Source: Actinomycetota bacterium | Lineage (GTDB): Bacteria > Actinomycetota > Acidimicrobiia > IMCC26256 > JACDBD01 | Assembly: GCA_013695115.1 (NCBI GenBank) | Contig: JACDBD010000182.1 | Location: forward strand, 1 to 5,190 | DNA: 5,190 nt | Direction of reading: 5' to 3' | In this document: piece by piece, positions 1 to 5,190 of the stretch | Numbering within the stretch: position 1 is the first letter of the stretch | Layout: every line of letters begins with the position of its first letter | Notes under the pieces: model-generated | What the model was told of the DNA's origin: nothing | Databases searched by the model: none | The model's input: the letters and a program-made list of their open reading frames with translations, nothing else | Translations under genes and position numbers: made by a program

Positions 1-451
1 TCTCCACCGCGACCTGGCCCTCGACGGGCTCGCCTTCGACGTCGGCCTTCAGCACGACACCGTCGGTCGTGGCCGGCACGACCGAGCCCACCGCGTGCAG
101 CAGCCGGCCCGCCTCCTCGACCGCCGCCCCGAAGTCACCGAACGCCTCCGCGAGTCCCACGATGACGAGGTTGCCCAGCGCGTGCCCACCGAGATCGCCG
201 ACCTCGAAGCGGTACTCGAACGCCTCCCGCCAACGGGTGTCGCCGCCGGCCAGCGCAACCAGGCACTTGCGCAGGTCACCGGGAGCGGGGACGCCGAAGT
301 CGCGGCGCAGCCGACCCGACGACCCGCCGTCGTCGGCGACGCTGACGACGGCGGTCACCGACCCGGCGTACTCGCGGGCGGCGCGCAGCGCGACCGCGAG
401 ACCGTGCCCCCCGCCCAGCGCGACGACCGCCGGTCCCGAGCGCGGGTCCAT
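1..451 (-). CDS. yvcK: Gluconeogenesis factor YvcK/CofD-like, UDP-sugar-binding protein (5' part only)
   Basis: Only the first 150 codons are in the window; the gene continues past the left edge. The translation starts MDPRSGPAVVALGGGHGLAV and shows the family's N-terminal Rossmann-like signatures in order: GGGHG (residues 13-17, the actinobacterial form of GGGTG), VADDGGSSGRLR (about 38-49), PGDLRKCLVAL (about 57-67) and GHALGNL (89-95). The family is related to CofD. Members in Bacillus and Mycobacterium (where it is called CuvA) bind UDP-sugars and are needed for normal cell-wall synthesis and for growth on gluconeogenic carbon sources. The protein is expected to be cytoplasmic, and no signal peptide is visible. 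The ATG at 451 overlaps the rapZ stop by one base (TGATG) and has only a weak upstream GGAA, so coupling to rapZ translation is likely. The first glycine motif falls close to the N-terminus, as expected, which supports this start. Confidence 0.93.
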   Translation of the reverse strand, partial: MDPRSGPAVVALGGGHGLAVALRAAREYAGSVTAVVSVADDGGSSGRLRRDFGVPAPGDLRKCLVALAGGDTRWREAFEYRFEVGDLGGHALGNLVIVGLAEAFGDFGAAVEEAGRLLHAVGSVVPATTDGVVLKADVEGEPVEGQVAVE

Positions 452-1338
452 CAGCCGCGTTCCACGTCGCGGTGGTGCACGCGCGACTCGAAGCCCAGCC
501 GCTTGAACACCTTGGCCAGCTCCTCGGCGATCACCACGCTGCGGTGGTGCCCGCCGGTGCAGCCGACGCCGATCGACAGGTACGCCTTGCCCTCACGTAC
601 GTACGCGGGCAGCAGCAGCGCGAACAGCCGCTCGAGCTCGGCGAGGAAGTCTTTGGTCTCGGGTTGCTTCATGACGTAGCGGCGGACCTTGGGATCGGTG
701 CCGGGCAACGGTCGCAGCGTCTCGACCCAGTGCGGGTTGGGGAGGAAGCGGCAGTCGAAGACCACGTCGACGTCGAGCGGGAGCCCGTGCTTGTAGCCGA
801 ACGACACGATGCTGGCCTGGAGCGTCCCCTGCCCGCTGTCGTGCTCGCCGAACAGCTCGTGGAGCCGGTCGCGCAGCTCGTGCACGTTGAGGTCGGAGGT
901 GTCGAGCACGAGGTCGGCCTGGCCCTTGAGCTCCTCGAGCAGCGCGCGTTCCCGGATGATCCCGTCCGACACCCGGTCGGTCTCCCCGAGCGGGTGACGG
1001 CGCCGGGTGGCGTCGAACCGGCGCACGAGCACGTCGTCGGACGCGTCGAGGAAGAGGATACGGGTGCGCGCCCCGCTGTCACGCAGCTCGGCCAGGGCGA
1101 GCTCGAGCTCGATCATGAAGTCCCCTGACCGGGTGTCGACGACGAGCGCGAAGCGACCGCCGCCGTCCTTCGCCCGCCCCAGCTCGGCGACCTTGGCGAT
1201 CAGCGCCGGCGGCAGGTTGTCGATGACGAAGAAGCCGAGGTCCTCGAGCACGTCGGCGGCGGCAGACCGGCCCGCGCCGGACATTCCGGTGATGATGGTG
1301 ACGTCGAGCTCAGCCTGGGGAGCCGGGTCGTCAGGCAT
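451..1338 (-). CDS. rapZ: RapZ/YvcJ family P-loop nucleotide-binding protein
   Basis: A complete 295-residue protein, close to the 284 of E. coli RapZ. The N-terminal P-loop domain has a Walker A motif GMSGAGRS (residues 18-25, Arg in place of the usual Lys, as in actinobacterial relatives), then FFVIDNLPP (36-44), VVDTRSGDF (66-74) and a DASDDVLVRRF segment followed by RRRHPL. The C-terminal domain carries the family hallmark GCTGGHHRSV (259-268). In enterobacteria RapZ binds the small RNA GlmZ and delivers it to RNase E, controlling glucosamine-6-phosphate synthase. In Bacillus YvcJ binds and hydrolyses nucleotides. The actinobacterial role is not settled, but a link to amino-sugar or cell-wall supply fits its partner yvcK. 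The ATG lies inside the end of uvrC (8-nt overlap). A GGGGAA purine run at 1345-1350 sits 6 nt upstream, supporting this start. Function beyond family membership is inference. Confidence 0.95.
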   Translation of the reverse strand: MPDDPAPQAELDVTIITGMSGAGRSAAADVLEDLGFFVIDNLPPALIAKVAELGRAKDGGGRFALVVDTRSGDFMIELELALAELRDSGARTRILFLDASDDVLVRRFDATRRRHPLGETDRVSDGIIRERALLEELKGQADLVLDTSDLNVHELRDRLHELFGEHDSGQGTLQASIVSFGYKHGLPLDVDVVFDCRFLPNPHWVETLRPLPGTDPKVRRYVMKQPETKDFLAELERLFALLLPAYVREGKAYLSIGVGCTGGHHRSVVIAEELAKVFKRLGFESRVHHRDVERG

Positions 1339-3244
1339 CGGCTCTTCCCCCGCCTCCGGCTCTCCCGTGGAGATGTTCGTAGAGCGCGTGCCCCACCTTG
1401 CCGGGAAGCCAGGGCAGCTCGACCAACTCCGACTCCTCGAGCTCGCGGAGCCGCTTCACCGAGCCGAACTGCTTGAGCAGCCGCGCCCGCCGACCGGGCC
1501 CCAACCCGGGGACGTCGTCCAGGACCGAGCGGGTCATCTTCTTGTCCCGGAGCTGGCGGTGATAGGTGATCGCAAACCGGTGGGCCTCGTCGCGCACCTG
1601 CTGGAGCAGGTAGAGGGCCTCCGAGTCGCGGGGCACCTGCACCGGCTCCGACCGCCCGGGCACGTACACCTCCTCGAAGCGCTTGGCGAGGGAGGCCACG
1701 TCGATCTCCTCGAGCCCGAGCTCCTCGAGCACGCGCGTCGCGACCCCGAGTTGCCCCTTGCCCCCGTCGACCAGCAGCAGGTTGGGCGGATAGGCGAAGC
1801 GCCGGCCCTTGCGGGCGCCCTCGTCGCGCTCGTCGAGGTACTTGCGGAAGCGCCGCGTCAGCACCTCTTCCATCGCCGCCAGGTCGTCCTGTCCTTCCTG
1901 GCGCCGCACCTTGAACCGGCGGTAGTCGGACCGCTTGGCCAGCCCGTCCTCCATCACGACCATCGACCCGACGATCTCGCTGCCCTGAATGTGGGAGATG
2001 TCGAAGCACTCGATGCGCAGCGGGGCCTCGTGGAGCCCGAGGGCGTTTTGCAGCGCGGTCAGGGCCCGGGCGCGAGCGTTGTGGTCGGACGCCCGCTTGA
2101 GCTTGTGGCGGGCGAACGCCTCCTGGGCGTTATGCGTCACCGTGCCGAGCAGCTCGCGCTTCGCGCCCCGTTGCGGGACGCGTACCCCCACGCGCGACCC
2201 GCGCGCCTCGGTCAGGAACTCCTCGTACAGCCCGAGGTCGTCGGGCGCCACCGGGACGAGCACCTCGCGGGGCACGTCCTCGGCCGGCGCGGCCGCGTAG
2301 AGCTGCTCGATCACCCTGCCGACGAGCGCCGGCGTCTGCACGTCCTCGACCTTGTCGACCACCAGCCCCCTCCGGCCGACAACACGACCCCGGCGGACGA
2401 AGAACACCTCGACCTGGGCTTCGAGCGGGTCCTCGACGAGTCCGACGACGTCGAGGTCCTCCTCCTTGGGCGCCACCATCTGCTGGCGCTCGATCACCTT
2501 GCGCACCGAGTTGATCTGGTCGCGCAGCCGGGCGGCGCGCTCGAACTCGAGGGCGTCGGCCGATTGGTGCATCTGCTTGTCGAGGCGGTCGAGCACCGGA
2601 GCGGTATCGCCGTCGAGGAACTCGAGCAGCTCGGCGACGAGGCGGTCGTAGTCGTCCCGCTCGATCGCCCCGACGCACGGCGCCGCGCACTTCTCGATGT
2701 GGGCGTAGAGGCACGGGCGGCCCAGCCGCTGGTGCCGCTCGAACTTGTTCTTGGTGCAGGTCCGGATCGGGAACGTGCGCAGCAGCAGGTCGAGCGTCTC
2801 GCGAATCGCGTAGGCGTGGGCGTAGGGCCCGAAGTAGCGGACACCCTTGCGCTTCGATCCCCGCATCACCATCGCCCGGGGCCACTCCTCGTCGAGCGTC
2901 ACCGAGAGGAACGGGTAGGACTTGTCGTCCTTGAGCCGGATGTTGAAGCGGGGCTTGTGCCGCTGGATGAGGTTGTATTCGAGGAACACCGCCTCGACCT
3001 CGTTGCGGACCTCGATCCACTCGACCGCGTCGGCGGCGGCCACCATCTGGAGGGTCCGCTCCGGCAGCGACGCCGGTGGGGCGAAGTAGTTGGAGAGCCG
3101 GCTGCGGAGGCTCTTCGCCTTCCCGACGTACAGGACCCGGCCGTGGGCGTCCCGGAACAGGTAGGCCCCGGGCCCGGTGGGGATGGAGCCGGTTTCGGGA
3201 CGGGCGAGCACGACCCCCATTGTCCCGCGAACCGGGAAGCTCAC
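1331..3244 (-). CDS. uvrC: Excinuclease ABC subunit C (UvrC)
   Basis: A 637-residue protein (E. coli UvrC is 610) that makes both incisions around a lesion held by UvrAB in nucleotide-excision repair. Domains in order: GIY-YIG nuclease, about residues 22-100 (GAYLF at 26-30, LYVGKAK at 38-44, likely metal-binding Glu89 in LEYNLIQ); a Cys-rich segment with C163, C178, C186 and C190, the region reported to bind an Fe-S cluster in E. coli; UVR domain that contacts UvrB, about 215-250; RNase H-like second nuclease with D415 (CFDISH), D493 (LVDGGKGQL) and H555 (DEAHRF); tandem helix-hairpin-helix, about 575-625. All expected catalytic positions are present. The start is taken as GTG at 3244, with GGAAG 6 nt upstream. 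An in-frame ATG at 3220 (residue 9) is a credible alternative, because homologues usually begin about 20-25 residues before the GAY motif. It is first in the minus-strand operon with rapZ and yvcK. Confidence 0.97.
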   Translation of the reverse strand: MSFPVRGTMGVVLARPETGSIPTGPGAYLFRDAHGRVLYVGKAKSLRSRLSNYFAPPASLPERTLQMVAAADAVEWIEVRNEVEAVFLEYNLIQRHKPRFNIRLKDDKSYPFLSVTLDEEWPRAMVMRGSKRKGVRYFGPYAHAYAIRETLDLLLRTFPIRTCTKNKFERHQRLGRPCLYAHIEKCAAPCVGAIERDDYDRLVAELLEFLDGDTAPVLDRLDKQMHQSADALEFERAARLRDQINSVRKVIERQQMVAPKEEDLDVVGLVEDPLEAQVEVFFVRRGRVVGRRGLVVDKVEDVQTPALVGRVIEQLYAAAPAEDVPREVLVPVAPDDLGLYEEFLTEARGSRVGVRVPQRGAKRELLGTVTHNAQEAFARHKLKRASDHNARARALTALQNALGLHEAPLRIECFDISHIQGSEIVGSMVVMEDGLAKRSDYRRFKVRRQEGQDDLAAMEEVLTRRFRKYLDERDEGARKGRRFAYPPNLLLVDGGKGQLGVATRVLEELGLEEIDVASLAKRFEEVYVPGRSEPVQVPRDSEALYLLQQVRDEAHRFAITYHRQLRDKKMTRSVLDDVPGLGPGRRARLLKQFGSVKRLRELEESELVELPWLPGKVGHALYEHLHGRAGGGGRADA

Positions 3245-3266
3245 ACGCCACTTCCGGCGTTATGCT
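3240..3266 (+). promoter_or_regulatory. Possible sigma-70-type promoter for nadA
   Basis: TATGCT at 3261-3266 fits the TAnnnT minus-10 pattern common in actinobacteria. A weak CTCACA at 3240-3245 (4 of 6 with TTGACA) lies 15 bp upstream, which is short of the usual 17. If used, RNA would begin near 3272-3274, exactly where the leader hairpin begins, giving a leader of about 115 nt before the nadA start codon. It overlaps the first codon of the divergent uvrC. This is inferred from pattern only; no minus-strand promoter for uvrC could be picked with any confidence. Confidence 0.3.
3251..3255 (-). promoter_or_regulatory. Shine-Dalgarno-like site for uvrC (GGAAG)
   Basis: GGAAG on the minus strand lies 6 nt before the GTG at 3244. 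It favours the GTG over the in-frame ATG at 3220, in front of which no purine-rich site of similar quality is seen. The match is short, so support is modest. Confidence 0.45.
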
Positions 3267-3273
3267 GAATGAA

Positions 3274-3294
3274 GGCCGGCCTGGATTTCCGGCC
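3274..3294 (+). other. Hairpin in the nadA leader
   Basis: GGCCGG (3274-3279) and CCGGCC (3289-3294) can form a perfect 6-bp G/C helix closed by a 9-nt loop. No U-run follows (the next bases are ACATATC), so it is not an intrinsic terminator. It lies between the possible promoter and the larger structured element. Its 5' arm, GGCCGGC (3274-3280), is also perfectly complementary to GCCGGCC at 3348-3354 inside that element, so the two could compete. In G/C-rich DNA a 6-bp repeat may arise by chance. Confidence 0.4.
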
Positions 3295-3301
3295 ACATAT
3301 C

Positions 3302-3366
3302 GGCTCCGGGGCCGACAACCCCGCGGTGAGGCGACCAGGCTGTCCCCGCCGGCCAAGACCGGAGCC
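3302..3366 (+). ncRNA. Candidate cis-regulatory RNA (riboswitch-like element) upstream of nadA
   Basis: Three helices nest in register. P1a pairs GGCTCCGG (3302-3309) with CCGGAGCC (3359-3366), 8 bp perfect. P1b pairs GGCCG (3310-3314) with CGGCC (3350-3354), 5 bp, with AAGA (3355-3358) bulged on the 3' side. Then comes an unpaired ACAACCCC (3315-3322). P2 pairs GCGG (3323-3326) with CCGC (3346-3349). The apical part (3327-3345) has no strong helix. The string ACAACCCC between P1 and P2, and the position before nadA, recall domain 1 of the NAD+-I (nadA motif) riboswitch known from Acidobacteria. The P3 hairpin and the 3' joining strand of that aptamer are not clearly matched. A looser likeness to actinobacterial SAM-IV riboswitches (GCCGrCAACCC then CCGCGGTG) was also noted, but that fits the downstream gene poorly. 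That it is structured is reasonably supported; its class and ligand are speculative. Confidence 0.5.
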
Positions 3367-3376
3367 CGCACCCGTT

Positions 3377-3381
3377 AGGGG
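3377..3381 (+). promoter_or_regulatory. nadA: Ribosome binding site of nadA (AGGGG)
   Basis: AGGGG sits 7 nt before the ATG at 3389 and decides that start over the in-frame ATG at 3269. CCC at 3371-3373 can pair locally with GGG at 3378-3380 around a GTTA loop. The CCCC runs at 3319-3322 and 3344-3347 inside the structured leader could also pair with it, which offers a possible route for translational control. Confidence 0.65.
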
Positions 3382-3388
3382 CGTTCTC

Positions 3389-4507
3389 ATGTTGCGACTT
3401 CAGGCTCCGCTTCCGGACCGTTACACCCTCGCGACGCCCGAGGAGCTCGACGAGTGGATCGCCGCCGCCAAGGCGGCATTGGGCGACAAGCTCCTGATCC
3501 TCGGACACCACTACCAGCGCGACGAGGTCATCAAATGGGCCGACGCTCGCGGCGACTCGTTCAAGCTGGCCCGGTTCGCCGCGGACAACCACCAGGCCAC
3601 CGACATCGTGTTCTGCGGCGTGCATTTCATGGCCGAGTCGGCCGACGTGCTGACCGGCCCCCACCAGCGGGTCGTGCTCCCCGACCTCAACGCCGGCTGC
3701 TCCATGGCCGACATGGCCGACATCGACCAGGTCGAGGAAGCGTGGGAGGAGCTCGGCGCCGTCACCGCGGTCGAGCGCATCGTGCCGGTCACCTACATGA
3801 ACTCGTCGGCCGCCCTCAAGGCGTTCGTGGGCGAGCACGGCGGTGCCGTCTGCACGTCGTCGAACGCCCGGGCGATCCTCGACTGGGCACTGGCCCGTGG
3901 CGACAAGGTGCTGTTCTTCCCCGACCAGCACCTCGGCCGCAACACCGGCCACGACATGGGCTTCGGCGAAGCCGACATGCGGGTCTGGAACCCGCGCTTC
4001 GACCTCGGCGGCCTCGAGGAGCGCGACGTCAAGGAGGCGACGCTCCTGCTGTGGAAGGGCCACTGTTCGGTCCACCAGCGGTTCACCGTCGAGCACATCG
4101 CCGCATTCCGGGCCGAGTACCCCGACGGTGAAGTGATCGTGCACCCCGAGTGCTCCCACGAGGTCGTCGAGCTGGCCGACAAGGTCGGATCGACCGAACG
4201 GATCCTCGAATGGGTCGACGGCGCGCCCCCGGGCACGGTGCTCGGGATCGGCACCGAGATCCACATGGTCCAGCGGATGGACAGGGAGCACGCCGACAAG
4301 ACGGTGGTCTCCCTCGACCCGCTGATCTGCCCGTGCTCGACCATGTTCCGCATCGACGGGCCCCACCTGGCGTGGTGCCTGGAGGCCCTCGCCCGGGGTG
4401 AGATCGTCAACCAGATCACCGTCGACGAGCACACCACCGAATGGGCGCGCGTCGCGCTGCAGCGCATGCTCGATCTGCCCGGAGGCTCGCCCAAGGACGG
4501 TGACTAG
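3389..4507 (+). CDS. nadA: Quinolinate synthase NadA
   Basis: A complete 372-residue [4Fe-4S] enzyme that condenses iminoaspartate with dihydroxyacetone phosphate to quinolinate, the second step of bacterial de novo NAD synthesis. The length matches the longer NadA type (B. subtilis, 368). Family motifs in order: ILGHHYQRDEV (37-47), FCGVHFMAESADVL (75-88), LNAGCSMADM (100-109), VTYMNSSAALKAF (134-146), CTSSNA (155-160), FFPDQHLGRNTG (176-187), GHCSVHQRF (224-232), VHPECSHEV (251-259), GTEIHMV (288-294) and CPCSTM (314-319). By spacing, C104, C226 and C316 correspond to the B. subtilis cluster ligands C110, C230 and C320. H252 and E254 of the HPEC motif are likely active-site residues. An in-frame ATG at 3269 would add 40 Pro/Arg-rich residues unlike any NadA, and that stretch is better explained as leader RNA. 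The gene stands alone: no nadB or nadC is adjacent in the window. Confidence 0.97.
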   Translation: MLRLQAPLPDRYTLATPEELDEWIAAAKAALGDKLLILGHHYQRDEVIKWADARGDSFKLARFAADNHQATDIVFCGVHFMAESADVLTGPHQRVVLPDLNAGCSMADMADIDQVEEAWEELGAVTAVERIVPVTYMNSSAALKAFVGEHGGAVCTSSNARAILDWALARGDKVLFFPDQHLGRNTGHDMGFGEADMRVWNPRFDLGGLEERDVKEATLLLWKGHCSVHQRFTVEHIAAFRAEYPDGEVIVHPECSHEVVELADKVGSTERILEWVDGAPPGTVLGIGTEIHMVQRMDREHADKTVVSLDPLICPCSTMFRIDGPHLAWCLEALARGEIVNQITVDEHTTEWARVALQRMLDLPGGSPKDGD

Positions 4508-4511
4508 CCCG

Positions 4512-5190
4512 TCACGCCGCCTGGTTGCGCGTGACCAGCACCAGCAGGCGCGGGATCAGCGCCGCTTCCTCGTACTCGGGAGCGCGCGACAGAAAGCCGG
4601 TCGGGGGCGCGGGCTCGTCCATGTGCTCCACCAGGAGGCCGTGCTCGGCCATGCAGTTGACGTACCGGTGGAGCGGTCGGTGCAGGAACGGCAGGTCGAC
4701 GCCGGGCGCGACCTCCTCCATGGCCCGGTCATCGGGCAGGTAGGGGCCGATCCGCCAGTACTGCTCCTCCAGCACATGGTCGTCGACTAAGCCGCTGCCG
4801 GGTGCCTGGAGCAGCGGGTGATTGAGGAACAGCACCAGCCGCCCGTTCGGCGCGAGGACCCGCGCGATCTCGGCGATGGCGGGTTCGAACGGGTCGACGT
4901 GCTCGAGCACGAGGCAGACGACGACGCTGTCGAACGACCCGTCCCGGTACGGAAGGTCCTCGGACCTACCGCCCGTGTAGAGCGGTCCACCGGCGCGCTG
5001 ACGCGCAACCACCAGCTGTGCGTCCGTCGGATCGATCCCGATAACGGCGGACGCGCCCAGCGTCGCCACTCGCCGGGCTACTTGACCCTCGCCGCAGCCG
5101 ACGTCGAGCACGCGCCCGGCGTCGACGAGATGGCGATCGACGAGCGGGAGGATCTGCTCCTCGTACTCGGGGTCGGCGCCGTCGGTGAAC
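4512..5190 (-). CDS. Class I SAM-dependent methyltransferase (N-terminus beyond the right edge)
   Basis: The visible 225 residues read open through the right edge, so the start lies outside; the GTG at 5111 falls within motif I and is not the real start. Rossmann-fold signatures: motif I VLDVGCGEGQVA (visible residues 28-38), an acidic residue ending strand 2 in IGIDPTDAQL (50-59), LPYRDGSFDSVVVCLVLEHV (79-98) matching the Methyltransf_11 motif II region, and LAPNGRLVLFL (112-122) as motif III. A C-terminal segment, HRPLHRYVNCMAEHGLLVEHMDEP (170-193), is seen in many UbiE-like small-molecule methyltransferases. The substrate cannot be told from sequence. No signal peptide or membrane segment appears in the visible part. 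It contains a TTA leucine codon (4788-4790), rare in such high-G+C genomes. It ends 4 bp from the nadA stop in tail-to-tail orientation, so the two are not in one operon. Confidence 0.88.
   Translation of the reverse strand, partial: FTDGADPEYEEQILPLVDRHLVDAGRVLDVGCGEGQVARRVATLGASAVIGIDPTDAQLVVARQRAGGPLYTGGRSEDLPYRDGSFDSVVVCLVLEHVDPFEPAIAEIARVLAPNGRLVLFLNHPLLQAPGSGLVDDHVLEEQYWRIGPYLPDDRAMEEVAPGVDLPFLHRPLHRYVNCMAEHGLLVEHMDEPAPPTGFLSRAPEYEEAALIPRLLVLVTRNQAA

Noticed and set aside
69..679. Plus-strand open frames of 145 and 194 codons near the left edge
   Set aside because: Both are antisense to yvcK and rapZ, low-complexity, and without recognisable motifs.
1264..1287. Lys-to-Arg change in the RapZ Walker A motif (GMSGAGRS) as a sign of lost ATP binding
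   Set aside because: As I recall, actinobacterial RapZ proteins, including the mycobacterial one, commonly carry Arg at this position, so it is lineage-typical rather than a defect of this copy.
1007..3268. A 753-codon open frame on the plus strand opposite uvrC and part of rapZ
   Set aside because: It is antisense to two well-recognised genes. Its translation is rich in Leu, Val, Arg, Pro and His with no family motif, a typical artefact of G/C-biased third positions on the opposite strand.
3274..3294. Intrinsic terminator at the G/C-rich hairpin
   Set aside because: No U-rich tract follows on either strand, and the hairpin lies between divergent gene starts, where a terminator is not expected.
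2130..3371. A 413-codon minus-strand frame overlapping uvrC
   Set aside because: It is a frameshifted reading of uvrC, dominated by Arg, Pro, Gly and Ala, and crosses the divergent intergenic region.
3269..3388. An N-terminal extension of NadA starting at the ATG at 3269
   Set aside because: The 40 added residues are Pro/Arg-rich and unlike NadA. The ATG at 3389 has a good AGGGG site 7 nt upstream and gives the family's usual length.
3260..4432. A 390-codon open frame on the minus strand opposite nadA
   Set aside because: It mirrors nadA codons (many Val, Asp, Gly and His), has no recognisable domain, and nadA is unambiguous on the other strand.

Overview
The window comes from a high-G+C bacterium, most likely an actinomycete-lineage organism (Actinomycetota, perhaps an uncultured Acidimicrobiia-like group). 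The reasons are strong G/C preference at third codon positions, the conserved actinobacterial gene order uvrC-rapZ-yvcK, and lineage-typical motif variants (GMSGAGRS in RapZ, GGGHG in YvcK). The phylum call is an inference from gene order and motifs; the class is a guess.

Left part (1-3244, minus strand): a tightly packed operon read right to left. It holds uvrC (nucleotide-excision repair endonuclease), rapZ (P-loop nucleotide-binding protein) and the first 150 codons of yvcK (UDP-sugar-binding CofD-like protein), which runs off the left edge. uvrC/rapZ overlap by 8 nt and rapZ/yvcK by 1 nt (TGATG), so translational coupling is likely. In related genomes whiA follows yvcK; it would lie beyond position 1.

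Middle (3245-3388): the only real intergenic space, between divergent uvrC and nadA. It holds a possible promoter, a hairpin, and a 65-nt nested helical element (3302-3366) placed 22 nt before the nadA start codon. The element contains the string ACAACCCC between two helices and recalls the NAD+-I ('nadA motif') riboswitch aptamer. This is the most interesting part of the window: a candidate NAD-responsive or otherwise new cis-regulatory RNA in front of an NAD-biosynthesis gene.

Right part (3389-5190): nadA (quinolinate synthase, de novo NAD synthesis) on the plus strand. It converges, with only 4 nt between stop codons, on a minus-strand class I SAM-dependent methyltransferase whose N-terminus lies beyond the right edge. 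No mobile element, CRISPR array, tRNA or rRNA was seen. Apart from the nadA leader the region looks like ordinary housekeeping chromosome.
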